A stretch of 64,000 nt of DNA from Curvibacter sp. GWA2_63_95 (GCA_001795455.1 MGPB01000007.1:53174-117173), one strand, 5' to 3'. Counted from the first letter of the stretch, positions 54,237 to 63,053 are shown. Translations and numbers: made by a program. The notes: a model not told the origin generated them from the letters alone.

Positions 54237-56072
54237 TTAAGGTTTCTTGGCGGCGTCCTTGGCCGCCTCTTCCATCATGGCCTTCATGGGGTCATCTTCC
54301 TTGCCGGCTTCGGCGGCTGGGTCGGGCATTTCGCCCTCCTTGGCTGCGCCCTCCATGCCTGCGGTGGGGTCAGCAGGCTCTCCTGCCTCTGTGACGCCGG
54401 GCATATCCAGTTGCTCCATGATTTGTTCAGAGCTCAGGGATTCGACCTTCTCGATACCACCCGTTACCAAAACAGGGAAGGCAATCACAGCCACCACCAT
54501 GATCAATTGCAGGATGATGAAGGCAACCGAGCCCTTGTAGATCTCGGTGGTTTTGACCGACGGAATCAGCTTGCCAGTGACGCGGTCCTTGTAGTCAAAC
54601 TTGGCAGCCACGCTGCGCAGGTAGAACAGGGCGAAGCCGAAGGGGGGCGTCAGGAACGAGGTTTGCAGGTTCATGGCGATGATGACGCCGAACCAGATCA
54701 TGGCCTGGTCAGGTGTCATGCCAGGCACCAGGCCGGGCAGGATCTTCTCGGCCACGGGAGCCAGCAAAGGGATCACGATGAAGGCGATTTCAAAGAAGTC
54801 GATGAAGCAGCCCAAGATGAACACCAGAATGTTCACCACCACCAGAAAGCCCCAGGCGCCGCCCGGAATCTTGTCAAACAAATGTTCCACCCAGATGTGA
54901 CCGTCGGCCGCATTGAAGGTGAAGCTGAATACGGTGGAACCGATCAGGATGAACAGCACAAACGACGCCAATTTGGCGGTGTTCTCCAGTGCCTGCTTCA
55001 TCAGGGGCATACCCAGACGGCGCTTGCCCATGGCCAAAATCAAGGCACCCAGTGCGCCCATGGCGCCACCTTCGGTGGGCGTTGCCACACCCAAGAAAAT
55101 CGTGCCCAACACCAGGAAGATCAGGATCAGCGGTGGCATCAGCACGAAGGTGACCTGCTCTGCCAGGCGCGACAGCAAATGCAACTTGGTGATCTTGTTG
55201 AGAATGGCCAGGGCCAGACCGGTCAGGGAGGCCAGGGTCAGCGACAGAATGACGATTTCATCGCCGGGGGAGGCGGTGGCACGCTCCAGCCACTTTGTCA
55301 TCAGGCCATCGTGCACTTGGGCCCAGCTGTAGCCGATGGCGGCGCAGACCAGAACCAGCACCAGCAAAGAGCGGTGGCCGGAGGCTCCGTTGTCTTCCTT
55401 GAACAAGAGGGCTTCCGGGGGCAGCGCCGGCACCATGGCCGGCTTGAAGATGGCCACGGCCACAATGAATGCGATGTACAGACCCACCAGCAACAGGCCG
55501 GGAATCAGTGCGCCCGAGTACATATCGCCAACAGAGCGGCCCAGTTGGTCGGCCAGCACAATCAATACCAGCGATGGCGGAATGGCTTGCGCCAGCGTGC
55601 CTGACGCCGTGATGGTGCCAGTGGCGATGGTGCGGCTGTAGCCGTACCGCAGCATGACGGGCAGGGAAATCAGGCCCATGGAAATGACGGCTGCCGCCAC
55701 CACGCCGGTAGTGGCAGCCAGCAGAGCGCCCACCAGAATCACAGCAATCGCCACACCGCCGCGCACGGGACCAAACACCTGGCCCACAGTCTCCAGCAGG
55801 TCTTCGGCCATGCCGGATCGTTCCAGAATAATCCCCATGAAGGTGAAGAACGGAATCGCCAGCAGCGTGTCGTTCTGCATGATGCCGAAGATGCGTAGCG
55901 GCAGTGCCTGGAACATGGCGGCCGGGAAGATGCCGGCCTCAATGCCCACAAAACCCAGGGCCAGGCCGGTGGCGGCCAGGCCAAATGCGACCGGGAAGCC
56001 GGTCAACAGCAGCACAAAAAGTGCAATGAACATGAGTGGCACAAACTGTTGTGCCAAGAGGGTTGTTTGCAT
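54237..56072 (-). CDS. TRAP transporter large permease (DctM)
   Basis: A 611-aa sodium-driven membrane subunit with about twelve spans. It has FFTFMGIILERSGMAEDLLE, GGVAIAVILVGALLAATTG and FLGVATPTEGGAMGALGAL (Na+ site region). Typical DctM proteins are about 430-460 aa; this one has a longer central insert and a final 80 or so residues that are acidic and Ala/Glu/Pro-rich (ADPTAGMEGAAKEGEMPDPA..), outside the membrane. It starts directly after the dctQ stop (TAA then ATG). Its binding protein is probably the dctP gene at 51.3 kb. Confidence 0.93.
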   Translation of the reverse strand: MQTTLLAQQFVPLMFIALFVLLLTGFPVAFGLAATGLALGFVGIEAGIFPAAMFQALPLRIFGIMQNDTLLAIPFFTFMGIILERSGMAEDLLETVGQVFGPVRGGVAIAVILVGALLAATTGVVAAAVISMGLISLPVMLRYGYSRTIATGTITASGTLAQAIPPSLVLIVLADQLGRSVGDMYSGALIPGLLLVGLYIAFIVAVAIFKPAMVPALPPEALLFKEDNGASGHRSLLVLVLVCAAIGYSWAQVHDGLMTKWLERATASPGDEIVILSLTLASLTGLALAILNKITKLHLLSRLAEQVTFVLMPPLILIFLVLGTIFLGVATPTEGGAMGALGALILAMGKRRLGMPLMKQALENTAKLASFVLFILIGSTVFSFTFNAADGHIWVEHLFDKIPGGAWGFLVVVNILVFILGCFIDFFEIAFIVIPLLAPVAEKILPGLVPGMTPDQAMIWFGVIIAMNLQTSFLTPPFGFALFYLRSVAAKFDYKDRVTGKLIPSVKTTEIYKGSVAFIILQLIMVVAVIAFPVLVTGGIEKVESLSSEQIMEQLDMPGVTEAGEPADPTAGMEGAAKEGEMPDPAAEAGKEDDPMKAMMEEAAKDAAKKP

Positions 56073-56675
56073 TTATTTGTCTCCAGCCAGCATCTTGGCG
56101 GTTTGGGCTTCGAGCTCTTCGAGCTTCTTTTGGTCGTCAGATTTCGCGTCTTCGCTGCTGAGCACGTCCGGGCCATTGCCAGTCAGGAAGGCCAGGCGTT
56201 TGATCAGTTCAGACACGCCTTGCAGCATCAGCAGTGCAAAGCCCAGGGGGATCAGTGCATAGGCGGGCCAGCGGATCAGGCCCCCGGCGTTTTGCGACAT
56301 TTCGCCGCTTTGCAAGGCTTGCATGAAGAAGGGCCAGCCCAACGAAATGCTGATGAGGCAAAACGGAAACAGCACCAGCACGATGCCGCCCACGTCCACC
56401 CAGTTGCGAGTGCGGTCGCTGAGCTTGGTGGAGATGAAGTCGATGCGCACATGCGAGTTTTTCAGCAAGCCATACCCTGCGCCCAGCATGAACACGGCAG
56501 CGAAGAGGTACCACTGGATTTCCAGCAGGCCGTTGGAGCTGTTGTTGAAGAACTTGCGCACCAGTGCGTTGCCCGCGCTGATGAGGGTGGTGGCCAAAAT
56601 CAGCCACATGGTGAATTTACCGACCCAGGTACTGATCGTGTCGATCAGCCGGGACAGTGAGAGCAAGGGTGTCAT
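56073..56675 (-). CDS. TRAP transporter small permease (DctQ)
   Basis: A 200-aa, four-span subunit with LVRKFFNNSSNGLLEIQWYLF and KNSHVRIDFISTKLSDRTRN, both characteristic of DctQ. A charged C-terminal coil (SDDQKKLEELEAQTAKML) extends beyond the usual length. GGAG precedes the ATG. It forms an operon with dctM. The divergent region up to 56868 holds no gene. Confidence 0.93.
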   Translation of the reverse strand: MTPLLSLSRLIDTISTWVGKFTMWLILATTLISAGNALVRKFFNNSSNGLLEIQWYLFAAVFMLGAGYGLLKNSHVRIDFISTKLSDRTRNWVDVGGIVLVLFPFCLISISLGWPFFMQALQSGEMSQNAGGLIRWPAYALIPLGFALLMLQGVSELIKRLAFLTGNGPDVLSSEDAKSDDQKKLEELEAQTAKMLAGDK

Positions 56676-56867
56676 GGCGTCTCCGTTTTAGTTTTTGGAA
56701 AATGGACGGGCGCTTGGTGCCCGCCCCACTTTGAACCCACGGAGTCTAAGCCTTAAGCCGGTTTGCGCGGCTGAACAAACCCTGACGGGATGGCCCGTGC
56801 GCGGGGAGGTTGTCACAGGGATGTCACGGTCTTTTTGCAGCATGGCCTGTTTGAATAAGGGTAAACC

Positions 56868-58469
56868 ATGACTTGGCTTGCGCGTTTGCGAATTCGATCC
56901 CGTTTGTTGGTGTCGCTGGTGTTTTCGGTGATGGCTTTGGCGGCGCTAGGGGCCTTTGCGGCATGGACCATAGACCGCGAGGCGACACGCGCCACGGCCT
57001 TCATCGATTCGGAGTTTGAGGCGCTGCAGGCACTGGGGGCGCTGCGTACCTACCTGGGGGATGCGCGCCGCTATGAAAAAGAGGTGTTGCTGACCATGGG
57101 GGATGAGGCGGCCACGGAGCGTTACAGCCAGCAATGGGGCCAGTCTCTGGCAGCGACGCAGCTGTCCTTGGCGCAGCTGCAAGGCCTGGCCCAGGCAGCC
57201 GAGGCCACGGCCCTGGGGGAGATGGCCCAGCGCCTGCGCGTGTATGAGGCCGGGTTCAAAGACATTCTGGGCCGGCTGGCGCGCGGGGAGTTGCACGACC
57301 CTTGGGCGGCCAACGCGGCCATGGCACCACTGGCCGCCGACATGCAAGCCACGGAGCAGGGCCTGATGCAGGTATCGCAGGCCCTGGGCGCGCGGGCCAG
57401 CGAGCGCCGGGCGGCACTGGCCCGCACCGGTGGGCAAGCGCCCTGGGTGGTGTTGGTGGCCACGGCGGTGGTGGCGTTGCTGGCGACACTGTTGGTGCTG
57501 GCCATCGTGCGCTCTATCGTGCGCCCCATGCAAGCCCTGCAAGCAACGGCCAAGGCCTGGGGGCAAGGTGATCTCACCGCCACCGTGCGGGCTGAGGGGC
57601 GGGATGAGATTGCGCAGGTGCAGGAAGACCTGGGGCGCATGCATGCTGCACTCAGCCAACTGGTCTGGCAGGTACGCACGGGGGTGGAGGTGGTGGGAGA
57701 CAACACTGCAGAGATTGCTACGGCCAATGGGGAGCTGTCTGAACGCACTGAGCGCGCCGCAACGGCCTTGCAGCACACGGTGGCTTCCGTTGAGCAGCTT
57801 GCGCAGGCGGTGCGTCACACCGCTGATTCAGCCACCCAGGCCGTGGGTTCGGCCGATGCTGCCCAGCAGGTGGCACAGCGGGGGGGTGAGGTGGTGAACC
57901 AGGTGGTGCACACCATGCAGGACATCAATGACGCCTCGCGCAAGATTGCCGACATCATTGCGGTGATTGACGGGATTGCCTTTCAGACCAACATCCTCGC
58001 ACTCAATGCCGCGGTGGAGGCCGCCCGTGCGGGTGAACAGGGGCGGGGCTTTGCGGTGGTGGCCAGCGAGGTGCGTTCACTGGCTGGGCGTTCGGCCCAG
58101 GCGGCACGTGAGATCAAGGCCATCATCCATGACTCGGTCGATAAAGTGGAGAAGGGGTCCGCTTTGGCTGCGCAGGCCGGGCAGACCATGCGCGAGATGG
58201 TGGCGGGCGTGGGACTGGTGGTGGGCGTGATTCAGCGTATCCGCGCGGCTGCGCACGAACAGCTGCAGGGGATCGGTGCCATCAGCAGTGCCATGGCGGG
58301 CATTGACCAGGCCACCCAGCAAAACGCGGCCATGGTGGAGGAGTCTGCGGCAGGAACCATGAGCCTGGCGCAGGAAACCCAGCAATTGCGCACCGCGGTG
58401 CGTGTGTTTCAGCTGGACACTCAGCCGCTCATTTTGGAGTCAAATAGGCCTCTAGCCCTTATGAATTAA
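56868..58469 (+). CDS. Methyl-accepting chemotaxis protein, C-terminus altered by a repeat
   Basis: A 533-aa chemoreceptor. TM1 is at about 13-33; a helical periplasmic domain follows; TM2 is at about 190-213; then a HAMP domain and a signalling domain with [20 protein letters not shown] and QQNAAMVEESAAGTMSL. The ligand is unknown. The protein stops shortly after the signalling domain in SNRPLALMN, encoded by the 54-bp repeat R10. It has no CheR/CheB-docking WxxF tail, unlike the receptor at 31.2 kb, and may have lost it. Confidence 0.92.
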   Translation: MTWLARLRIRSRLLVSLVFSVMALAALGAFAAWTIDREATRATAFIDSEFEALQALGALRTYLGDARRYEKEVLLTMGDEAATERYSQQWGQSLAATQLSLAQLQGLAQAAEATALGEMAQRLRVYEAGFKDILGRLARGELHDPWAANAAMAPLAADMQATEQGLMQVSQALGARASERRAALARTGGQAPWVVLVATAVVALLATLLVLAIVRSIVRPMQALQATAKAWGQGDLTATVRAEGRDEIAQVQEDLGRMHAALSQLVWQVRTGVEVVGDNTAEIATANGELSERTERAATALQHTVASVEQLAQAVRHTADSATQAVGSADAAQQVAQRGGEVVNQVVHTMQDINDASRKIADIIAVIDGIAFQTNILALNAAVEAARAGEQGRGFAVVASEVRSLAGRSAQAAREIKAIIHDSVDKVEKGSALAAQAGQTMREMVAGVGLVVGVIQRIRAAAHEQLQGIGAISSAMAGIDQATQQNAAMVEESAAGTMSLAQETQQLRTAVRVFQLDTQPLILESNRPLALMN

Positions 58470-58495
58470 GCGCGAGCAGCTATTAAATATGTAGC
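58442..58495 (+). repeat. 54-bp dispersed repeat, copy R10 (shared by two gene ends)
   Basis: The copy closest to consensus. It gives the chemoreceptor its last codons and TAA, and on the other strand gives crcB its last ten codons and stop; the two genes overlap by four bases within it. Confidence 0.92.
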
Positions 58496-58861
58496 AGACC
58501 GCAGCCCGGCGATGGTGAGCAGCAGCGAGCCCAGCAAGTGCAGTGCTGCAGTGCCCAGCGCCAGGGCGTAACGCTGCTGGCCCAGCATGGCCACCACCTC
58601 GGCCGAGAAGCTGGAGAAGGTGGTCAGCGCACCTAGAAAGCCAGTGACCAGGGCTAGGCGCCAGACCGGGTCCAGCTGCGGAAGCGCCTGGAACACGGCC
58701 ACACATATCCCAATCAAATATCCACCGATGAGGTTGGCCGCCAGTGTGCCCCAGGGCAGTACCGTGCCGGTGGTGGCCACAGGGTTCAGCCAGAGGCCCA
58801 GCTGCCAGCGGGCCAATGCGCCTACGCAGGCCCCCAGGCAGATGGCGAGCACCTGTGGCAT
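58466..58861 (-). CDS. crcB: Fluoride ion channel CrcB/Fluc
   Basis: A 131-aa, four-span dual-topology channel that exports fluoride. It has GACVGALARWQLG, PWGTLAANLIGGYLIG and the signature GALTTFSSFSAEV. The ATG at 58861 overlaps the comEA stop (TGATG); a GTG three bases earlier is possible. The C-terminal residues RSATYLIAARA are encoded by repeat R10. No fluoride riboswitch is visible; expression probably comes from the upstream operon. Confidence 0.93.
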   Translation of the reverse strand: MPQVLAICLGACVGALARWQLGLWLNPVATTGTVLPWGTLAANLIGGYLIGICVAVFQALPQLDPVWRLALVTGFLGALTTFSSFSAEVVAMLGQQRYALALGTAALHLLGSLLLTIAGLRSATYLIAARA

Positions 58862-59151
58862 CACGGGGCGCTGACCTTGCCGCTGAAGGGTGCGCCGTTC
58901 ACGGTCAGGCCTTCGGCCGACAGTTTGACGGCGGCCGAGGTTTTGATGCCCTTGACGCGGGCCATGAAGTCAGCCCAGTCTTTGAAGGGCCCCACCGCCC
59001 GCGCTTCCAGAATGCGCCCGGTGCTGCTGGGGCCCAGGCCCTTGACGCCGTCGAGCTGCGCTTCGGTGGCGCTGTTGACGTCCAGTGCCCAGGCGGATGC
59101 GCTGAGGAGCACACCGAAGGCCAGGGCAGCAAGTGGGCGTGGAATCGGCAT
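58861..59151 (-). CDS. ComEA-like helix-hairpin-helix protein
   Basis: A 96-aa exported protein. After a signal peptide (PRPLAALAFGVLLSASAWA) comes a helix-hairpin-helix domain, VNSATEAQLDGVKGLGPSST, typical of ComEA periplasmic DNA-binding proteins used in natural transformation. No other competence genes are in the window, so a DNA-uptake role is inferred from the family only. AAGGAG precedes the ATG. It lies between hldD and crcB. Confidence 0.88.
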   Translation of the reverse strand: MPIPRPLAALAFGVLLSASAWALDVNSATEAQLDGVKGLGPSSTGRILEARAVGPFKDWADFMARVKGIKTSAAVKLSAEGLTVNGAPFSGKVSAP

Positions 59152-59178
59152 GGGCGCTCCTTGGGGCGGTGTGGACGC

Positions 59179-60201
59179 TCAGGCCTTGCGCTGGGCCAGC
59201 CACTGCACGTACTTGGCCACGCCGGTTTGTACGTCCACAAACGTATGGTCGCAGCCGGTGGCGCGCAGGGCGCTCAGGTCGGCCTGGGTGTAGCACTGGT
59301 ATTTGCCGCGCAGCGCATCGGGGAAGGGAACGTACTCCACCAAGCCCTGGGCGGCAATGTCGGCCAAGGGCAAGGCACCCTCACCGCGCAGGCCGCGCAT
59401 GGCGTTGACCACCGAGCTGGCCACGTCGTTGAAGGGCTGGGCTCGGCCGGAACCGAGGTTGAAGATGCCGCTCTGGCTGGGGTGGTCGAAAAACCAGAGG
59501 TTCACAGCCACTACGTCGTCGATGAAGACGAAGTCGCGCATCTGCCCGCCCTGTGGGTAGCCGCCGTATTCACCAAACAGCTTGACCTTGCCCTCGGCAT
59601 TGAACTGGTGGTACTGGTGAAACGCCACGCTGGCCATGCGGCCCTTGTGCTGCTCGCGCGGGCCATAGACGTTGAAGTAGCGAAAGCCCACCACCTGCAT
59701 GGTTTTGCCGGCCTTGGTGCGCTGGAAGTCGCTGCCACACTCACGGCGCATGCGCTGGTCAAACAGCAGTTTGGAGTAGCCGTAGACATTGAGCGGTGCC
59801 TCAAAGACCGGGTCCTCACGGAAGGTGTCGGAGCCGCCGTAGGTGGCCGCACTCGATGCATACAACAGGCGCGCACCGCGCTTCTGGCAGGTTTGGAACA
59901 GGTTCCAGGACAGCGTGTAGTTGTTGGCCAACATGTACTTGCCGTCGGGCTCCATCGTGTCACTGCACGCGCCCTCATGAAACACGGCTTCTACCTGGCC
60001 GTAGTGGCCTGAGGCGAATTCGTCGTAGAACGTGTCCATGTCGACGTAATCGGCAATCTTCAAATCCACCAGGTTGCGGAATTTGTCGCCTTGCTTGAGG
60101 TCGTCCACCGCAATGATGTCGGTCAGACCACGGGCATTGAGCCCGGCAATGATGTTGCTGCCAATAAAACCGGCCGCGCCGGTGACCACGATGCGTGTCA
60201 T
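59179..60201 (-). CDS. hldD: ADP-L-glycero-D-manno-heptose 6-epimerase
   Basis: Final step of ADP-heptose synthesis for the LPS inner core. The 340-aa short-chain dehydrogenase has GAAGFIGSN (NADP binding), the acceptor segment [11 protein letters not shown] with the catalytic Tyr and Lys, and [14 protein letters not shown]. It overlaps the kinase gene by four bases (ATGA), indicating translational coupling. Confidence 0.96.
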   Translation of the reverse strand: MTRIVVTGAAGFIGSNIIAGLNARGLTDIIAVDDLKQGDKFRNLVDLKIADYVDMDTFYDEFASGHYGQVEAVFHEGACSDTMEPDGKYMLANNYTLSWNLFQTCQKRGARLLYASSAATYGGSDTFREDPVFEAPLNVYGYSKLLFDQRMRRECGSDFQRTKAGKTMQVVGFRYFNVYGPREQHKGRMASVAFHQYHQFNAEGKVKLFGEYGGYPQGGQMRDFVFIDDVVAVNLWFFDHPSQSGIFNLGSGRAQPFNDVASSVVNAMRGLRGEGALPLADIAAQGLVEYVPFPDALRGKYQCYTQADLSALRATGCDHTFVDVQTGVAKYVQWLAQRKA

Positions 60202-61127
60202 GCAAATAGCTCCTCGTAGGACACCGTGGCGGTGCCAAATTTACCCACTACCAGACCGCCGGCCCGGTTGGCCAGGGGGACGGCCTCGCGCAGGCTCAGG
60301 CCCGCGCCCACCAGAGTGGCCATGGTGGCAATGACGGTGTCGCCGGCACCGGTGACGTCAAACACCTCGCGTGCCTGGGCGCTCACATGCAATTGGCCTG
60401 CGGTGTCAAACAGGGTCATGCCTTCTTCGCTGCGGGTCAGCAGTACGGCATCGAGCTTCAACTGTTCACGCAGGGTTTGAACCTTGGTGCGCAGGTCGTC
60501 CTCGCTGCTCCAGCCGCCAATCACCTGCTGCAGTTCGGCCCGGTTGGGGGTGATCACGCTGGCGTTCTGGTAGCGCGAGTAGTCGCTGCCCTTGGGGTCG
60601 ATCAGGATGGGTTTGCCCGCTGCGCGCGCGCGCGCAATCATGTCACTCACGTGGGCCAAGCCCCCCTTGCCGTAGTCGGAGAACAGCACGGCATCGTGCT
60701 GGGGCAGCAGCTGCGCAAACGTGGCAGTTTGCGTGGCCAGGATCTCGCTCTTGGGCGTGTTTTCGAAGTCCAGTCGAATGAGTTGCTGCTGGCGCCCGAT
60801 GACACGCAGCTTCACCGTGGTCTTGAGGTCGGCATCGCGGCCAAAGTGGGTGCGGATACCGGTGGTGGCCACCAATGCTTCGAGTTTGTGGCTGGCCTCG
60901 TCATCGCCCACCACGGTGAGCAGCGAGGCTTGGGCGCCCAGCTTGGCTGCATTGAAGGCTACGTTGGCCGCACCACCGCAGCGCTCTTCCTCGCGCGTGA
61001 TGCGTACCACCGGCACCGGCGCCTCAGGGCTGATGCGGTCCACTGCACCGTACCAGTAGCGGTCCAGCATCACATCGCCGACGACCAACACGCGGGCTTG
61101 GGCCAATTGTTCTTTTGCAATCATCAT
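60198..61127 (-). CDS. hldE: D-glycero-beta-D-manno-heptose-7-phosphate kinase (RfaE domain I)
   Basis: A PfkB-family kinase that phosphorylates heptose 7-phosphate at C1. It contains only the kinase half of E. coli HldE; the adenylyltransferase must be encoded elsewhere (rfaE2/hldC). Signatures are [35 protein letters not shown] and [14 protein letters not shown] (anion hole, catalytic Asp). ATG 61127 has TAATAT 7 nt upstream; an ATG at 61136 overlaps that hexamer and would add three residues. Confidence 0.93.
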   Translation of the reverse strand: MMIAKEQLAQARVLVVGDVMLDRYWYGAVDRISPEAPVPVVRITREEERCGGAANVAFNAAKLGAQASLLTVVGDDEASHKLEALVATTGIRTHFGRDADLKTTVKLRVIGRQQQLIRLDFENTPKSEILATQTATFAQLLPQHDAVLFSDYGKGGLAHVSDMIARARAAGKPILIDPKGSDYSRYQNASVITPNRAELQQVIGGWSSEDDLRTKVQTLREQLKLDAVLLTRSEEGMTLFDTAGQLHVSAQAREVFDVTGAGDTVIATMATLVGAGLSLREAVPLANRAGGLVVGKFGTATVSYEELFA

Positions 61128-61134
61128 GGTTGTC

Positions 61135-61140
61135 ATATTA
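61135..61140 (-). promoter_or_regulatory. -10-like hexamer before the heptose kinase gene
   Basis: TAATAT on the minus strand, 7 nt before the ATG at 61127. It may give the hldE-hldD part of the operon its own leaderless transcript. Confidence 0.35.
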
Positions 61141-61151
61141 GCGGGCAGTGT

Positions 61152-62309
61152 TCATAGTTCCTCTACCCTGCGCGCAGGGTAGCTGTCCCAGGCCTGGCAG
61201 CCGGGGCATTGCCAGAAGTGCTGTTTGGCTTCAAAGCCGCAGGCCGCGCAGCGGTAGCGCGTCAGGGGTTTGACGGCGTGGTCCAGCGCGCGCTGGACAT
61301 GGGGGTGAAAGGCTTCGTGCTCCAGTTTCTCCCCGGCGATCCATTTGGCGGCGGCCACCAGGGAGGGCTCGTTCTCCAGGTGGCGGGCGTACCACTCGCG
61401 TGCGGTGGGTGCGGCCTGGGTGCCAACGGCTTCCAGCGCCACGATGGCATCCAGCACATCCAGCGAGCGACCCTGGGCATAGACCTCTTGCAGCAGGGCA
61501 AGTACCTGGGGTTCCTGGTGCGCGGCCATGGCCTGCTGGGCCAGCAGGGGGGCAATCAGGCCCACCGCGCTGGGGGCGGCATGCATGGCCTCGGTCAGGG
61601 TGTTGCAGGCCTGCCCGGCGTGGCCTGCGCGGGCTTGCAGCTGGGCCAGGTCCATGCGGGGGCGGGGGGCATCGGGGGCGGTGGCCATGGCTTCTTCAAG
61701 CAGGGGTGTGGCGTCCGTGGTGTGGCCAGCGCTGACCAAGGTGGCCGCTTGTTCACACAGGTAGTGGGCCAGTCGTCCTTTGAAGCTGCCTTGGCCACTG
61801 GATTCGAGCTTTTGTGCCACCAGCGCGGCATGCTCCCAGTCGCGCGAGCGCTCGTAGTTGGCCAGCAGGGCCAGGCGGGCCTGGGCTTCAAAGCGGGTGC
61901 CTTCGAGCTTGAGCAGCGCGTCTTCGGCCCGGTCCAGCAGACCGGCCTTGAGGTAGTCCAGTGCCAGCGCATGCTGGGCACGGTGGCGGTCGTCCTCGCT
62001 CAGGTCGCCGCGCGAGAGCAGGTGCTCGTGCACGCGCACGGCACGCTCGTATTCGCCGCGGCGGCGAAACAGGTTGCCCAGCGCGAAGTGCAGCTCCGAG
62101 GTGTCGGGGTCGCTCTGCACCGCTTCGATGAAGGCATCAATCGCCTGGTCCTGCTGCTCGTTGAGCAGGAAGTTCAGGCCTTTGAAGTAGGCCTTGGGGG
62201 CCTGGCGGTTTTCCATGCGCAGTTGGCGCAGGTCCATGCGGGAGGCGAGCCAGCCGAGCACAAAGGCCACGGGCAGGCCCATGAGGATCAGGGTGATGTC
62301 AAAGTCCAT
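61152..62309 (-). CDS. lapB: LPS assembly protein LapB (YciM)
   Basis: A 385-aa inner-membrane-anchored TPR protein that controls LPS amount through FtsH-mediated LpxC turnover. The N-terminal anchor is ITLILMGLPVAFVLGWLASR. About nine TPR-type repeats follow (KGLNFLLNEQQDQAIDAF, LGNLFRRRGEYERAVRVHE). The C-terminal rubredoxin-like metal knuckle is CAACGFEAKQHFWQCPGC. It follows lapA with an 11-bp overlap and precedes the heptose genes. Confidence 0.94.
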   Translation of the reverse strand: MDFDITLILMGLPVAFVLGWLASRMDLRQLRMENRQAPKAYFKGLNFLLNEQQDQAIDAFIEAVQSDPDTSELHFALGNLFRRRGEYERAVRVHEHLLSRGDLSEDDRHRAQHALALDYLKAGLLDRAEDALLKLEGTRFEAQARLALLANYERSRDWEHAALVAQKLESSGQGSFKGRLAHYLCEQAATLVSAGHTTDATPLLEEAMATAPDAPRPRMDLAQLQARAGHAGQACNTLTEAMHAAPSAVGLIAPLLAQQAMAAHQEPQVLALLQEVYAQGRSLDVLDAIVALEAVGTQAAPTAREWYARHLENEPSLVAAAKWIAGEKLEHEAFHPHVQRALDHAVKPLTRYRCAACGFEAKQHFWQCPGCQAWDSYPARRVEEL

Positions 62310-62613
62310 TCGGCGGGGGTGTTGGGGTTTTGTCGGCCTCTGCGGTCACGGTGGCCAGTGCGGTGGCTGCCAGGTTGCGAGCCTGTTTGGCAGCACGGCG
62401 ATGGCGCCACCAGCGTGGCACCATGCCCAGCACACCAATAGCCACACCGGCGGCAAAGGTGATCAGTACGACCAACACCATGGGCGCAGTCCAGCGTGTG
62501 CCAAAGAAAAACTGCACGGTGACATCGCCCTGGTTATTCAGGGCAAAAGCGAACAGGGTAAAAAAAATGGCTGCTTTAAGTAGCCACTTAAAGAGCCATA
62601 CGAGCTGTTTCAT
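62299..62613 (-). CDS. lapA: LapA-family (DUF1049) inner-membrane protein
   Basis: A 104-aa protein with two spans (about 12-28 and 43-65) and a charged C-terminal tail. It begins KQLVWLFKWLLKAAIFFTLF, then ALNNQGDVTVQFFFG, as in LapA/YciS partners of LapB. GAGGAG precedes the start. It overlaps lapB by 11 bp. Confidence 0.9.
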   Translation of the reverse strand: MKQLVWLFKWLLKAAIFFTLFAFALNNQGDVTVQFFFGTRWTAPMVLVVLITFAAGVAIGVLGMVPRWWRHRRAAKQARNLAATALATVTAEADKTPTPPPNGL

Positions 62614-62685
62614 TCATCTCCTCGGTGTCGAGGAATTCTAAATCCAATAACCGTCCCCTCATGGGGCGGCTCTGTGCGGTTCGCA

Positions 62686-62997
62686 TCAGCTATTGGGGTG
62701 CGACTCCAGTTCGGCGGTGCGTTGGTCTACGGCTTCGCGCAGGGCCTTGCCGGGCTTGAAGTGGGGCACCCGTTTTTCAGGAATGGCCACGCTCTCACCA
62801 CTGCGGGGATTGCGGCCCATGCGGGGCGGGCGGCGGTTGATAGAGAAGCTGCCGAAGCCGCGGATCTCAATGCGGTGACCGCGGACCAGGGCATCGTTCA
62901 TGGCGTCCAGGATCGCCTTCACGGCGAACTCGGCGTCGCGGTGGGTCAATTGGCTGAAACGGTTGGCCAGTTCTTCAACGAGGTCGGAGCGGGTCAT
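62686..62997 (-). CDS. ihfB: Integration host factor beta subunit
   Basis: A 103-aa nucleoid protein that bends DNA as a heterodimer with IhfA. It starts [14 protein letters not shown], with [22 protein letters not shown] giving the beta-arm and its intercalating proline (quoted within 20: [19 protein letters not shown]). It lies downstream of rpsA, the usual order, but a terminator separates the two. Confidence 0.97.
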   Translation of the reverse strand: MTRSDLVEELANRFSQLTHRDAEFAVKAILDAMNDALVRGHRIEIRGFGSFSINRRPPRMGRNPRSGESVAIPEKRVPHFKPGKALREAVDQRTAELESHPNS

Positions 62998-63016
62998 GGA
63001 TGTCTAGGCTAGAGAG

Positions 63017-63053
63017 AAAAAAACGACCGGCCCCCAAGGGAAGCCGGTCGTTT
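63017..63053 (-). terminator. Rho-independent terminator between rpsA and ihfB
   Basis: On the minus strand, AACGACCGGC and GCCGGTCGTT form a 10-bp stem around an 11-nt loop, followed by TTTTTTT. It is only 20 bp before the ihfB ATG. Confidence 0.88.

Noticed and set aside
58466..58861. Fluoride riboswitch ahead of crcB
   Set aside because: crcB starts inside the stop codon of the comEA-like gene; there is no leader in which such an element could lie.
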